Origin: Capnocytophaga sp. oral taxon 878
GTDB taxonomy: Bacteria; Bacteroidota; Bacteroidia; Flavobacteriales; Flavobacteriaceae
Reading direction: 5' to 3'
NCBI RefSeq assembly: GCF_002999135.1
Contig: NZ_CP027229.1
Location: forward strand, 682,001-746,000
DNA: 64,000 nucleotides
The translations under genes were made by a program, and so were the position numbers. Under the pieces are notes generated by a model, which saw nothing but the letters and a program-made list of their open reading frames with translations, had not been told where the DNA came from and ran no database searches. Of the stretch, positions 1-9,494 are shown one piece after another. The number at the start of each line of letters is the position of its first letter. The stretch's first letter is position 1.

Positions 1-11
1 AAATAATATAT

Positions 12-50
12 AAAAACTTTGTTGGAGATAAATCTTTGACAAAGTTTTTT
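12..50 (+). terminator. Intrinsic terminator of an upstream gene outside the window
   Basis: An 11-bp perfect stem (12-22 with 39-49) containing ACTTTGT/ACAAAGT closes a 16-nt loop and runs into a T tract. It probably ends a plus-strand transcript that starts before the window. Confidence 0.7.
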
Positions 51-100
51 TATATATAAATAACATATAAAAAGAGATGTTTTAAATAGATAAAAGAGAA

Positions 101-502
101 ATGAATGTAATAGAAAAATATAAAGAATTAGTAGCTTTTACAGAAGGATTAGACTATACAAATACGAGAGAGGTATTACAAAAAGAAAGCTTAGCATTGG
201 GAAAGCACTCATTTGAGCTATCATTAATAGTAATGCTAAATGCACTTATAAAAGCTCCTGAGTATTTAAGTGAAAGACTTGTTGAAATAGTAGAACAATA
301 TTTATGGTATGAAGGTAGTTTTAGTACTTATGTGTATATAAAAAATAAGCTTAAGGAGAATAAAGATAATGAGCAATTTTTTTATTATGAGGTATTTGAG
401 AATTTGTTGGAAATTTTGGAGGAAAAGTACTCAAAATTAGGTATAGATCTTAAGCGACGTTATGAAATGTATAAAAGTAGAGAGGATAAAACTAGTAATT
501 AG
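101..502 (+). CDS. Hypothetical protein, 133 aa
   Basis: I do not recognise this protein. It is mostly helical, acidic and Leu/Glu/Tyr rich, with no signal peptide, membrane segment or obvious catalytic motif. ATG start; no clear TAnnTTTG box immediately upstream. It stands alone between a terminator and the promoter of the AAA gene. Codon use is like the neighbours, and the length and composition make a real small cytoplasmic protein likely. Predicted alpha-helical content could suggest a contact-dependent-inhibition-type immunity protein, but that is only a resemblance in character. Confidence 0.6.
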   Translation: MNVIEKYKELVAFTEGLDYTNTREVLQKESLALGKHSFELSLIVMLNALIKAPEYLSERLVEIVEQYLWYEGSFSTYVYIKNKLKENKDNEQFFYYEVFENLLEILEEKYSKLGIDLKRRYEMYKSREDKTSN

Positions 503-739
503 TATTATAGAAAAGGAATATATGACTTTTGATGCCTAAAAGACATTGTTGTTTAGCCTATAAAAGGGAAATTAAAAGTTCCAAAGATAAAGGAGCAAAT
601 ATTACAACTTGAGTAATTATATGTTGTAAAAAAGAGGCCTATACTAAGTGATTTTAGTAAACAAATAGGTAAAACAATAGTTTTTAAAATAACTAAATAT
701 TATGAGAATTTGCAAATATATAATTTGCTAACTCATAAA
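503..739. other. Intergenic stretch, nothing identified
   Basis: AT-rich sequence between the 133-aa gene and the promoter of the AAA ATPase. I see no open frame of note, no RNA gene and no strong hairpin. Confidence 0.5.
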
Positions 740-771
740 TTTGCTTATTTGTAAATTAAGTGCTATTTTTG
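740..771 (+). promoter_or_regulatory. Bacteroidetes-type promoter for the AAA ATPase gene
   Basis: TTTG at 740-743, a 20-nt spacer, then TAttTTTG at 764-771 match the Bacteroidetes housekeeping promoter form. The ATG at 795 lies 24 nt past the -7 box. Confidence 0.65.
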
Positions 772-794
772 CCCTCTGAATTGATAAGAATTTT

Positions 795-1937
795 ATGAAT
801 ATAAAAGATTCAAAATTTTATCGTCCTACTAATATTTTAGTAACAGAGGATGATGAAGAAAGTATAAAAATAGCTGATAAGCATTTATTGGTAAGTTATG
901 GGAGACCATATACTAGTATACTTGGTGAACTAATGCCATCTATTAGTTTGAGAAATGAGGTATTACTAATACAAAAAGATAAATTAAAACAACTTGATAA
1001 ATGTACAGATTTTTATGTGGTAGATTACTCATCTAAACTTAATGAGCTTTATGAAGCAGAGGAATGTTATTACCATCATGAATTGGAGTTGTTTTTTATT
1101 GTAGGCAGAAATCTATCAAATAAATATGATGGACAAATTTTTGAAGAGGGTTTATACAAGGTGAAAAGTGTATACTATGATAGTACAAACCCTAAGGCTA
1201 AAGAAAATTTGAGCAAGTTCTTCTCGGATTATTTGGAAAAATATGTTTCAAAAGAATCTAAAGTATCAATATTGCTAAATTCTGCAGATGGTTTAGATCT
1301 TCATACGCATACTATTAAACCTTATAGTATTGACTTCCAAACAATGTATAATGATGATTTTATTGAGGTACATCACCGTGTGAAGAATGCTCTTACTAAT
1401 GAGAGCAAGGGGGTAGTACTTTTTCATGGTATAGCAGGTTCTGGTAAAACAAATTACATAAAATGGCTTACAAGCCAAATCCCGAATAAGAAGTTTATTT
1501 TTGTGCCAACATCAGTTATAGGTTCACTTACAGATCCTTCTTTTATGGGGTTACTTATTGAGAATAACAATTCAGTATTGGTATTGGAAGATTGTGAAAA
1601 CTATATAGCCGAGCGAACTGCCCAAAATAACAATACAGATGTTGTATCATCTATTTTAAATATAGCTGATGGATTTTTGTCGGATGTAATTGAATGTCAG
1701 TTAATATGTACATTTAATTCTGATATATCAAAAATAGATCCAGCATTATTACGTAAAGGGCGACTCATAGCTGAATATAAGTTTAAAGAACTATCAGTAG
1801 ATAAATGTAATAGTTATTTGCGATCTACAGACCGAGATTTTACAGTAGATAAGCCTTACTCATTAGCAGAACTAACTAATATTGATGTGAAAGAGCTTAA
1901 AGAACAACAAAAAGAAATTAAAATAGGCTTTAAATGA
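795..1937 (+). CDS. AAA-family ATPase, 380 aa
   Basis: A P-loop ATPase of the AAA class with an N-terminal half of unknown function. The ATPase core is C-terminal: Walker A GIAGSGKT (about 212-219), Walker B VLVLEDCE (about 261-268), a sensor-1-like TFNSD (about 306-310) and a KGR stretch (about 321-323) that resembles the second-region-of-homology arginine. No signal peptide or membrane segment. It has its own promoter, and its stop overlaps the start of the CapA-like gene by 4 nt, so the two are translationally coupled. The substrate cannot be read from the sequence; AAA proteins of this shape usually remodel or unfold a protein. Confidence 0.8.
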   Translation: MNIKDSKFYRPTNILVTEDDEESIKIADKHLLVSYGRPYTSILGELMPSISLRNEVLLIQKDKLKQLDKCTDFYVVDYSSKLNELYEAEECYYHHELELFFIVGRNLSNKYDGQIFEEGLYKVKSVYYDSTNPKAKENLSKFFSDYLEKYVSKESKVSILLNSADGLDLHTHTIKPYSIDFQTMYNDDFIEVHHRVKNALTNESKGVVLFHGIAGSGKTNYIKWLTSQIPNKKFIFVPTSVIGSLTDPSFMGLLIENNNSVLVLEDCENYIAERTAQNNNTDVVSSILNIADGFLSDVIECQLICTFNSDISKIDPALLRKGRLIAEYKFKELSVDKCNSYLRSTDRDFTVDKPYSLAELTNIDVKELKEQQKEIKIGFK

Positions 1938-3025
1938 TACGTGTAATACTCTTTTTCTTTCTTTTTTCAGTAACTTTTGCTCAAGAGGCAGGTAATAAGT
2001 TATCGTTATTATTTATAGGAGATATAATGGGACATGGTCCTCAGGTAGAGGGAGCTTATGATGCTAAGACTCGACAGTACGATTATATGCCTGTATTTGC
2101 TAAAATAAAGCATAAATTTGCAAAAGCTGATTTTACTATAGCTAATTTAGAGGTTACTTTGGGAGGGAAACCCTATAAAGGCTATCCACAATTTTCATCT
2201 CCAGATGCTTTAGCAACTGCCTGTCGGGATAGTGGTATTGATGTATTAGTTACATCTAACAATCATACTTGTGATAGAGGTAAAAAAGGAATTATTCGTA
2301 CCTTAGATGTATTGGACTCATTAGGAATAGCCCATACAGGTACTTTTAGGAATAAAGAAGAGTTTGATAAACATAACTTATTGGTACTTAGTAAAAATGG
2401 TATTTCAGTAGGTATTTTAAATTATACTTATGGTACTAATGGCTTACCTGTACCAGAACCTACAATTGTGAATCGCATTAACTTAGAGTTAATGAAGCAC
2501 GATATTGAAAAAGCTAAAAAAGAGAAACTTGATAAACTGATAGTAGTAATTCACTGGGGGATAGAATATCAGCAGAAGCAGAATAAGCAGCAGGAAGAAG
2601 TTGCTAAGTTTTTGTTTGATAATGGGGTAGATATTATTATTGGTGGTCACCCCCATGTGGTGCAACCTATGGAATATAGACCACAAACAGGATTGTATAA
2701 AGAACAATTAGTGGTTTACTCACTTGGTAATTTTGTGTCTAATCAGCGTAAAAGCCCTTCGGATGGAGGTGTAATGGTAGAACTTACTCTTTTTAAAGAT
2801 AGCTATGGTACCTATATAGCTGATAAAGGATATTATTTGGTATGGGTAAACCGTATATCTAAGCCTAATAAGAAGTATCTTTTTGAAATCTTGCCCTGTA
2901 AAGAATATGAAACAGATAACTATAAAGACCTTAGCGAAGGAGCAAAAGATAGTATGAATATCTTTATTCATAACTCACGTAATCTATTTGAAAAACATAA
3001 TATTTTTATAAAAGAAAAAGAATAA
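1934..3025 (+). CDS. CapA/PgsA-type metallophosphoesterase, exported
   Basis: A CapA family protein (poly-gamma-glutamate synthesis accessory, calcineurin-like fold). A cleavable signal peptide covers about residues 1-16, so it acts in the periplasm. Family motifs are in order: FIGDIMGHG near the N-terminus, ANLEVTLGG, SNNHTCDRG, VVIHWGIEYQ and GGHPHVVQP, giving the metal-binding Asp, Asn and His residues. Its length (363 aa) is normal. Members in genomes without pgsBC occur in many Bacteroidetes, so poly-gamma-glutamate production should not be assumed; a phosphatase role on a cell-surface substrate is the safer call. Confidence 0.85.
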   Translation: MIRVILFFFLFSVTFAQEAGNKLSLLFIGDIMGHGPQVEGAYDAKTRQYDYMPVFAKIKHKFAKADFTIANLEVTLGGKPYKGYPQFSSPDALATACRDSGIDVLVTSNNHTCDRGKKGIIRTLDVLDSLGIAHTGTFRNKEEFDKHNLLVLSKNGISVGILNYTYGTNGLPVPEPTIVNRINLELMKHDIEKAKKEKLDKLIVVIHWGIEYQQKQNKQQEEVAKFLFDNGVDIIIGGHPHVVQPMEYRPQTGLYKEQLVVYSLGNFVSNQRKSPSDGGVMVELTLFKDSYGTYIADKGYYLVWVNRISKPNKKYLFEILPCKEYETDNYKDLSEGAKDSMNIFIHNSRNLFEKHNIFIKEKE

Positions 3026-3051
3026 TTAGTCATTAATAATTAATCACATTT

Positions 3052-5133
3052 ATGAAGAAATTACTATTTTTAGCCTCAGCATTATGCTTGATGGCTTGTA
3101 AGAGCACTCAAGCTCCTAAACCAGTAGGGGCAACACCGCATCCGCGTCAATTACCTTGGCATGAAATGGAATATTATGCCTTTATACATTTCAACATGAA
3201 TACTTTTACAGGAATGGAATGGGGTACAGGAGGTGAAGATCCTAAACTGTTTAATCCTACACAATTAGATGCAAACCAATGGGTAAAAGTGATAAAAGAT
3301 GCAGGAATGAAAGGTGTTATCATCACCGCTAAGCATCATGATGGTTTCTGCTTATGGCCATCAAAATACACTGAACATTCTGTAAAGAACTCACCTTGGA
3401 AAAATGGTAAAGGAGATGTAGTAAAAGAACTCTCAGATGCCTGTAAAAAGGTAGGCTTAAAGTTTGGGGTATACCTATCACCATGGGATAGAAATCATGC
3501 GGAATATGGTAGAGAGGCCTATGTAACTTACTTTCATAACCAGTTACGTGAACTACTTACTAACTATGGAGAGATATTTGAGGTATGGTTTGATGGTGCA
3601 AATGGAGGTAGTGGCTACTATGGAGGAGCTAACGAAACTCGCAAAATTAATGCAGATACCTATTACCAATGGGATAAAACCTATCAAATAATCCGTAAAT
3701 TGCAACCTAAAGCCAATATATTTAGTGATGAAGGTCCTGAAGTACGATGGATAGGTAATGAACGTGGTTATGGAACTCCTACCAGCTGGTCATCTTTTAC
3801 TTCACGACCTGAATTGACTGGCGCTCCTCGTTTTCAGCATCAAGCTGAAGGAGATGAAGATGGAAAAAACTGGATACCCGCTGAAGCAGACGTATCTATT
3901 CGTCCAGGTTGGTACTATCACGCTCGCGAAGATCATCAAGTGCACCCATTAGAAAAGATGGTAGATATTTATTATTGTTCAGTAGGTCGTAATGCCAGCT
4001 TATTGCTTAACTTGCCTGTAGATCGTCGTGGTTTGGTTCATGAGAATGATGTTAAAAGACTCATGGAGCTCAAAAAGGTAATTGAGGCTGACTTTGCTCA
4101 TAATCTTGCTACTCAAGCTACTGTAAAAGCTACTGATGTGCGTAAATCACACCAACAATTCAAAGCTGAAAATGCTATTGATAGTGATACAAAAAGCTAT
4201 TGGGCAACCAATGAAGGGGTGAAAAATGCTTCATTAGAGTTTACTTTTGCACAGCCTACTACATTTAACCGTTTTATGGCACAAGAGTATATTACATTAG
4301 GACAACGTGTAAAGAAATTTAAGTTAGAATATGAACAAAATGGACAGTGGAAGACTATAGATCAGCAAACTACTATTGGTTATAAACGCTTGTTGCGTTT
4401 TCCTGCAGTTACAGCTACTAAAGTGCGTTTTACTATAGAAGACGCTAAAGCCTCACCACTTATAAGTAATGTAGGTTTTTATAATGCACCAATACTATTG
4501 CTTACTCCTAAAGTAGTCCGTAATAAGAAAGGGGAAGTTACTTTAATTCCTGCAGATGAAGCTACTGAAATATATTATACTTTAGATGGTACAGAACCCA
4601 CTAAACAATCAAATCGTTATACAGCTCCTTTTGTAGTAAGTGCTCCTACTGAACTAAAAGTAGTAGGTTTTGACCATAATACACAACAATACAGTGCTGT
4701 GGCAACATACGCTTTAGATGTTCCTAAAACTCTATGGGAAGTACTTAATATCTCTGCAGATGAGGCTAAGAACTCTTATAAAGTAATTGACAACAATCCA
4801 AATACTTCATTTGCTCATAAAGTAGGCTCACAACCTGCTGTTCTTACTATTGATTTAGGTGAGTTACTTCGCTTAAGAGGTTTTACTTATTTGCCTTCAC
4901 AAGATCGCTGGGCATCGGGTACTATAAGTCATTATACTTTTGAAGTGAGTAGTGATAATACCCATTGGAAGAAAGTAAGTGAAGGTGAATTTGGTAATAT
5001 TAAAAATAACCCTATTGAACAACGTATTAGTTTTCCTGAAGAAAAGGCACGCTATATCAGGCTTACTGCTGTACGTACTATTGATAATGCTGAAACAATA
5101 TTGTATGGTGAAATAGGAGTTATTACAAAATAA
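3052..5133 (+). CDS. Alpha-L-fucosidase (GH29), lipoprotein
   Basis: Glycoside hydrolase family 29: removes terminal L-fucose from glycans such as host N-glycans or mucins. A lipobox ending at Cys16 (LMAC) predicts a lipid anchor, probably at the cell surface. The catalytic barrel carries HHDGFCLW (95-102) and the nucleophile in WFDGANG (Asp181). After the barrel come an F5/8 type C (discoidin) domain (about 350-475), a chitobiase-type C-terminal fold (about 490-565) and a second discoidin-like domain (about 575-690), likely carbohydrate-binding. At 693 aa it is a full multi-domain member. It follows the CapA gene by 26 nt and precedes the CPBP gene by 3 nt. Confidence 0.93.
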   Translation: MKKLLFLASALCLMACKSTQAPKPVGATPHPRQLPWHEMEYYAFIHFNMNTFTGMEWGTGGEDPKLFNPTQLDANQWVKVIKDAGMKGVIITAKHHDGFCLWPSKYTEHSVKNSPWKNGKGDVVKELSDACKKVGLKFGVYLSPWDRNHAEYGREAYVTYFHNQLRELLTNYGEIFEVWFDGANGGSGYYGGANETRKINADTYYQWDKTYQIIRKLQPKANIFSDEGPEVRWIGNERGYGTPTSWSSFTSRPELTGAPRFQHQAEGDEDGKNWIPAEADVSIRPGWYYHAREDHQVHPLEKMVDIYYCSVGRNASLLLNLPVDRRGLVHENDVKRLMELKKVIEADFAHNLATQATVKATDVRKSHQQFKAENAIDSDTKSYWATNEGVKNASLEFTFAQPTTFNRFMAQEYITLGQRVKKFKLEYEQNGQWKTIDQQTTIGYKRLLRFPAVTATKVRFTIEDAKASPLISNVGFYNAPILLLTPKVVRNKKGEVTLIPADEATEIYYTLDGTEPTKQSNRYTAPFVVSAPTELKVVGFDHNTQQYSAVATYALDVPKTLWEVLNISADEAKNSYKVIDNNPNTSFAHKVGSQPAVLTIDLGELLRLRGFTYLPSQDRWASGTISHYTFEVSSDNTHWKKVSEGEFGNIKNNPIEQRISFPEEKARYIRLTAVRTIDNAETILYGEIGVITK

Positions 5134-5136
5134 GCT

Positions 5137-6006
5137 ATGTATTTACAAAACGCACGATTATCACAAAGCCCTAAATGGCTCTATATTATAGTTCCAACCC
5201 TGTTCTTCTTGTTTACAGGGTTGAACTTTTTAGTAGCTCAATTATTTGATACAGCTACTATTATTAGATCTGAAATAACTAAAAAGGGAGAACTACAGTT
5301 CTTATTTGAGAATTTAGTAGTGTTTGCTATTTTTTTAGGATTATTGTTATTATGGGTGAAGTATGTACATCGCCAACCTTTAGTAGCTCTTATTACTGCT
5401 CGAATAAATATTGATTGGAAACGCTTTTGGTTTTCATTTTTACTATGGGGAGGAATAACAGTAGGTATTACTTTGATAGATTACCTATTTATTAGTCCTG
5501 AAGATTATATATGGAATTTCAAGTGGTTACCTTTCTTAAAATTATTGTTGATAGTAGTTCTGTTTATACCACTGCAAACAGGCTTTGAAGAGGTCTTTTT
5601 TAGAGGTTATTTGCTACAAGCCTTAGGGCTTACTGTAAGCAATAAGTGGTTGCCACTGCTTACCACTTCAGTACTTTTTGGTTTGATGCATATAGCTAAC
5701 CCTGAAGTAGAAAAGTTAGGTTATACTTTACTGATTTATTATATAGGTACAGGTCTTTTTTTAGGAATTACCACTCTTATGGATGATGGGTTAGAATTAG
5801 CACTTGGTTTTCATACAGCCAACAATCTTTTTACAGCCTTATTGGTAACTTCTGATTGGACAGTTTTTCAAGTACCTTCAATATTGCGAGATATATCTGA
5901 ACCTACTTTAGGTTTGACTATGTGGGTGCCCTTGATAGGGTGCTTCCCATTATTGCTTTACATTTTTGGGAGAAAGTACAAATGGAACATTAACTCCCTA
6001 AAATAA
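5137..6006 (+). CDS. CPBP-family intramembrane protease
   Basis: A polytopic membrane protein of about eight helices with the CPBP (CAAX-prenyl protease/Abi) signature: EEVFFRG (Glu151, Glu152, Arg156), FGLMH (His185) and FHTANN (about His226). The Glu and His residues are the predicted catalytic set of these glutamate intramembrane proteases. Starts 3 nt after the fucosidase, so probably co-transcribed, although a functional link is not evident. Its 3' end overlaps the convergent methyltransferase gene by 17 nt. Confidence 0.88.
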   Translation: MYLQNARLSQSPKWLYIIVPTLFFLFTGLNFLVAQLFDTATIIRSEITKKGELQFLFENLVVFAIFLGLLLLWVKYVHRQPLVALITARINIDWKRFWFSFLLWGGITVGITLIDYLFISPEDYIWNFKWLPFLKLLLIVVLFIPLQTGFEEVFFRGYLLQALGLTVSNKWLPLLTTSVLFGLMHIANPEVEKLGYTLLIYYIGTGLFLGITTLMDDGLELALGFHTANNLFTALLVTSDWTVFQVPSILRDISEPTLGLTMWVPLIGCFPLLLYIFGRKYKWNINSLK

Positions 6007-6682
6007 AGATAGTAGGGCGTTTTTGTAAGTCAATAGTTTTTTTCTTCCATTGGTGAATAGGCAGGGTTGAAATCTCTTCAGTAGGGAGTGTAATATCACA
6101 AGCTATACACAATAAAGTATCAGGTTGAAGGGTACTAGTAAGATCGGTGAGGAGGTTATTATTACGGTAAGGTGTTTCAATAAAAAGCTGAGCCTGACCT
6201 TTACGAGCCTTACTCTCTAAATTCTTAAGAGTTTTATATCGCTCTTGTTTTTCAATAGGTAGATAACCATTAAAGGCAAAGTTTTGCCCATTAAGTCCGC
6301 TGGACATCATAGCTAATAATAAAGATGAGGGACCCACTAGTGGGATTACCCTCATTTTTTTTTGGTGAGCAATACGTACTATATCAGCACCAGGATCGGC
6401 TATACCTGGGCAGCCAGCTTCTGAAATAATACCTATAGAATGCCCTTGTAAACAAGGTGTTAAGAAATGAGCAAAATCAGTTTCGTGATGCTTATTGATA
6501 ACAGCTATTTGTAGCTCGGCTTGTACTTTATTGGGTGCTATTTGCTTAATAAACTTCCGTGCTGATTTCTCATTCTCCACTACAAAGTATGTGAGAGATT
6601 GCACTATGGTAGCCACTTGTGAGGGTAGAACTTCAAGACTACTTTCTCCTAATAAATTTGGTATTAGATATATATTTCCCAT
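5990..6682 (-). CDS. RsmI-like SAM-dependent methyltransferase
   Basis: A tetrapyrrole-methylase-fold protein related to RsmI, the 16S rRNA C1402 2'-O-methyltransferase. Visible motifs include SEAGCPGIADPG and PLVGPSSLLLA, the SAM-binding loops, and an FNGYLP segment typical of RsmI. At about 230 aa it is the short Bacteroidetes form, so the exact substrate is inferred. The frame could open at a TTG at 6709, but that TTG is part of the TAtcTTTG promoter box, so I place the start at the ATG at 6682. Transcribed divergently from mnmE. Confidence 0.85.
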   Translation of the reverse strand: MGNIYLIPNLLGESSLEVLPSQVATIVQSLTYFVVENEKSARKFIKQIAPNKVQAELQIAVINKHHETDFAHFLTPCLQGHSIGIISEAGCPGIADPGADIVRIAHQKKMRVIPLVGPSSLLLAMMSSGLNGQNFAFNGYLPIEKQERYKTLKNLESKARKGQAQLFIETPYRNNNLLTDLTSTLQPDTLLCIACDITLPTEEISTLPIHQWKKKTIDLQKRPTIFILGS

Positions 6683-6706
6683 TTGTAATTTTATTGTTAG
6701 CAGGCG

Positions 6707-6714
6707 CAAAGATA
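6707..6714 (-). promoter_or_regulatory. -7 promoter element of the RsmI-like gene
   Basis: On the minus strand this reads TAtcTTTG, 24 nt upstream of the chosen ATG. It lies back to back with the mnmE promoter. Confidence 0.6.
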
Positions 6715-6747
6715 GGAATTAATACGTGAATATTCAGAAAAAAGTAC

Positions 6748-6755
6748 TATTTTTG
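6748..6755 (+). promoter_or_regulatory. -7 promoter element of mnmE
   Basis: TAttTTTG, 19 nt before the mnmE ATG. Confidence 0.6.
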
Positions 6756-6774
6756 TCGCCTAAATCATTTTAAG

Positions 6775-8190
6775 ATGAATAAAATAGTACATACTAATGA
6801 TACAATAGTAGCTCTTGCCACCGCTATGGGGGTAGGAGCTATTGCTGTAATACGCCTTTCTGGAACTGATGCCATTATTATAGCCAACCGTATTTTTATA
6901 CCCTATAGCAAACAGCCTCTTACAGAGGCCTCTACACATACCGTACACTTAGGCAGTTTAGGTACTAATAATAAAATAATAGATGAATGTTTAGCTACTA
7001 TTTTCAAAGGTAAAAAATCATATACAGGAGAGCCTGTAGTAGAGTTTTCCTGCCATGGAAGCCCCTATATAGTACAAGAAGTTATCAAGTTATGTTTGGC
7101 TAATGGTTGTAGGCTTGCAGAAGCTGGTGAGTTTACCAAACGCGCTTTCCTTAATGGGAAATTGGCTCTTAACCAAGCAGAAGCTGTTGCTGACCTTATA
7201 GCTTCAGACAGTGAGGCTTCGCATAAAGTAGCTTTACAGCAAATGAGAGGAGGTTTTACTTCTGAAATAGAAGAATTAAGACAAGAACTTCTTAACTTTG
7301 CTTCTCTTATTGAATTAGAGTTAGACTTTTCTGAGGAAGATGTAGAGTTTGCCTCTCGTGATGCCTTTAAAACACTATTAAGTACTATAAAAACTACTAT
7401 TGAAAAGTTGCTCCGATCATTTGCTGTAGGTAATGTGCTTAAAAATGGTATACCTGTAGCTATTGTAGGTAAGCCTAATGCAGGTAAATCGACCCTGCTT
7501 AATGCGTTACTGAATGAGGAACGCGCTATAGTATCTGATATAGCTGGTACAACTCGTGATACTATTGAAGAAACTATCCATATTGGAGGAGTAGCTTTTC
7601 GCTTTATTGACACTGCAGGCATTCGTGATACAAGTGACCAAATAGAGGCTATAGGTGTGCAAAAAGCTAAAGAAAAAATGGAAAAAGCTCAGATTATTCT
7701 GTACCTATATAATCGAAAAGAAAATACTGTTGAGGAAGTAAAACAATTTATTAAAGAAAATTATCGTGAAGGAGTACGAATTATTCTTTTGCTTAATAAG
7801 GCAGAAGACTTTATAAACACAGGGCTTTCTCCTTTTGAAATGGAACTATTAGAAGAATTTCCTGATAAATATATTGATCGTATCATAGGTATATCGGCAC
7901 GGTATAAGAAAAACCTTACTGAACTTGAAGCTGCACTTGCCCAATATGCCCAATATATATCTTCTCAAGGAAATGCCTCTATTGTTACTAATATACGTCA
8001 TTATGAAGCTTTGAATAATGCCTTGCAAGCAATAGAAAAAGTAGAAGAAGGACTTATTAATCATCTATCAGGTGATTTGTTATCTATAGATATACGAGAA
8101 GTACTCTATCACTTGGGTAGTATCACAGGAGCAGTGACCAATGATGAACTGTTGGGGAATATATTTTCTCGCTTCTGCATAGGAAAGTAA
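6775..8190 (+). CDS. mnmE: tRNA modification GTPase MnmE
   Basis: MnmE works with MnmG to install the (carboxymethyl)aminomethyl group on U34 of tRNAs. The N-terminal folate-binding domain is followed by a helical domain with an inserted G domain: Walker A GKPNAGKS, switch region IAGTTRDT, DTAG, and the NKAE G4 motif. The C-terminus is the conserved FCIGK with the essential Cys. Length of 471 aa is complete. The 3' end of mnmE (thdF) is a known insertion site for SGI1-type islands, and an integrase gene starts 170 nt downstream, but I found no second copy of the 3' end to prove use of that site. Confidence 0.96.
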   Translation: MNKIVHTNDTIVALATAMGVGAIAVIRLSGTDAIIIANRIFIPYSKQPLTEASTHTVHLGSLGTNNKIIDECLATIFKGKKSYTGEPVVEFSCHGSPYIVQEVIKLCLANGCRLAEAGEFTKRAFLNGKLALNQAEAVADLIASDSEASHKVALQQMRGGFTSEIEELRQELLNFASLIELELDFSEEDVEFASRDAFKTLLSTIKTTIEKLLRSFAVGNVLKNGIPVAIVGKPNAGKSTLLNALLNEERAIVSDIAGTTRDTIEETIHIGGVAFRFIDTAGIRDTSDQIEAIGVQKAKEKMEKAQIILYLYNRKENTVEEVKQFIKENYREGVRIILLLNKAEDFINTGLSPFEMELLEEFPDKYIDRIIGISARYKKNLTELEAALAQYAQYISSQGNASIVTNIRHYEALNNALQAIEKVEEGLINHLSGDLLSIDIREVLYHLGSITGAVTNDELLGNIFSRFCIGK

Positions 8191-8195
8191 AGTAG

Positions 8196-8282
8196 TCAAA
8201 CAAGAGAAAACAAAATAAAAATAAAGTAAAATAAATCAGTTAGTTATACTGTATTTTAGTACTTTTGTTTTCTCTTGTTTGA
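8196..8282. repeat. 20-bp perfect inverted repeat between mnmE and the integrase
   Basis: Arms at 8196-8215 and 8263-8282 are exact reverse complements separated by 47 nt; each arm contains AAACAAGAGAAAAC or its complement. The right arm is followed by a T-rich tract. It may be the mnmE terminator, integrase or excisionase arm sites, or part of the island end. A TActTTTG box (8260-8267) overlaps the right arm and could be a second integrase promoter. Confidence 0.75.
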
Positions 8283-8324
8283 TTTTATTTTTACGTTTTT
8301 TACTGTGTATTTACTTTTTTTTAC

Positions 8325-8332
8325 TACCTTTG
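8325..8332 (+). promoter_or_regulatory. -7 promoter element of the integrase gene
   Basis: TAccTTTG, 28 nt before the integrase ATG. Confidence 0.6.
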
Positions 8333-8360
8333 CAGTAAAATTTGTAAAGATAGAAATATT

Positions 8361-9488
8361 ATGAAAGTTCATTTAAAAGAAAGACTCTCTAAGAAAACAG
8401 GAAAAATATCCTTATATTTGGAGATATATAAAGGATATATCAAAGAAGAAGGAAAGATTAAGCATATTAGGGATTATGAATATTTAGATTATTTCTTGTA
8501 TGAGAAACCAAAGAATCAAGTAGAGAAACAGCATAATGCTGAACAATTGAAATTTGCAGAAGCTGTAAAAGCGCAAAGAATTTTAGAAATTCAAAATGGA
8601 ACTTATGGTTTCAATAATCTTCATTTACTAAATGCTAACTTCATAGAGTATTTCCAAAAACTTACAGACGAACGAAAAGAAAGTAACGGAAATTATGGTA
8701 ATTGGGATAGTGCTCTAAAGCAACTTGTAAAATATGGAGGAAAGATAGTTCCCTTCAAAGATGTTACTACTGAATTTTGTGAAGGCTTTAAGGAGTTTTT
8801 ATTGACTAATAAAACTAAGACAGGGAAACCTTTGGCTAAAAATTCAGTTATCTCATATCTCAACAAACTCAAAGCCGCTCTTAACCAAGCATTTGATGAT
8901 AAAATTATTAATGAAAATCCCGCAAAGAGAATTAAGAATATTAAAGCAGATGAATCAAGTAGAGAGTATCTAACAAAAGAAGAAGTTGAAGCTCTTATAG
9001 AAACAGATTGTAGGTATGAAATTCTGAAAAGAGCTTTTTTGTTTAGCTGTTTTACAGGTATGCGTTGGTCTGATGTTAATAAATTAACTTGGAAAGATGT
9101 ACAGAAGTTTGAAAATAGATACAGAATACACTTTACTCAAAAGAAAACAAGAGGTGTTGAGTATTTAGATATACCTGATATTGCTCTTAAATATATGGGA
9201 GAAAAAGGAGAGTCTGATGAGAAAGTTTTTGTAGGGCTTAAATATAGTGCTTATATGAATACGGCTTTGGCTCGTTGGGTTCTAAAGGCAGGTATTACTA
9301 AAACAATCACTTTTCACTGTGCAAGGCATACATTTGCTACCTTTCTATTGACCAAAGGAGTAGAAATATATACCGTCTCAAAAATGTTAGGACACAGAGA
9401 ATTGAAAACAACACAGGTTTATGCTAAAATTATTGACCAAAAGAAAAGAGAAGCAGCAAGTATTTTTGATGAGGATTTTAAGAAATAA
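8361..9488 (+). CDS. Tyrosine recombinase / integrase of the island
   Basis: A phage-type tyrosine integrase, 375 aa. An N-terminal arm-binding region and a SAM-like core-binding domain (about 100-195) precede the catalytic domain. The catalytic set is present: Arg235 in FTGMRWSD, His319 and Arg322 in HCARHT, His345 in LGHRE and Tyr354 in TQVYAK. It should integrate and excise the element. It reads away from mnmE and is followed after 6 nt by a gene of unknown function. The family is common in Bacteroidetes phages and transposons. I could not identify matching att repeats in the window. Confidence 0.93.
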   Translation: MKVHLKERLSKKTGKISLYLEIYKGYIKEEGKIKHIRDYEYLDYFLYEKPKNQVEKQHNAEQLKFAEAVKAQRILEIQNGTYGFNNLHLLNANFIEYFQKLTDERKESNGNYGNWDSALKQLVKYGGKIVPFKDVTTEFCEGFKEFLLTNKTKTGKPLAKNSVISYLNKLKAALNQAFDDKIINENPAKRIKNIKADESSREYLTKEEVEALIETDCRYEILKRAFLFSCFTGMRWSDVNKLTWKDVQKFENRYRIHFTQKKTRGVEYLDIPDIALKYMGEKGESDEKVFVGLKYSAYMNTALARWVLKAGITKTITFHCARHTFATFLLTKGVEIYTVSKMLGHRELKTTQVYAKIIDQKKREAASIFDEDFKK

Positions 9489-9494
9489 TAAGCT

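Noticed and set aside
7065..7622. 185-codon minus-strand frame inside mnmE
   Set aside because: It is antisense to a fully conserved gene, rich in Ser/Ala/Ile as expected of a shadow frame.
8161..8190. mnmE 3' end as an SGI1-like attachment site with a repeat at the island's right end
   Set aside because: I searched the region to 27884 by eye for a second copy of the mnmE 3' sequence and saw none, so the site cannot be claimed.
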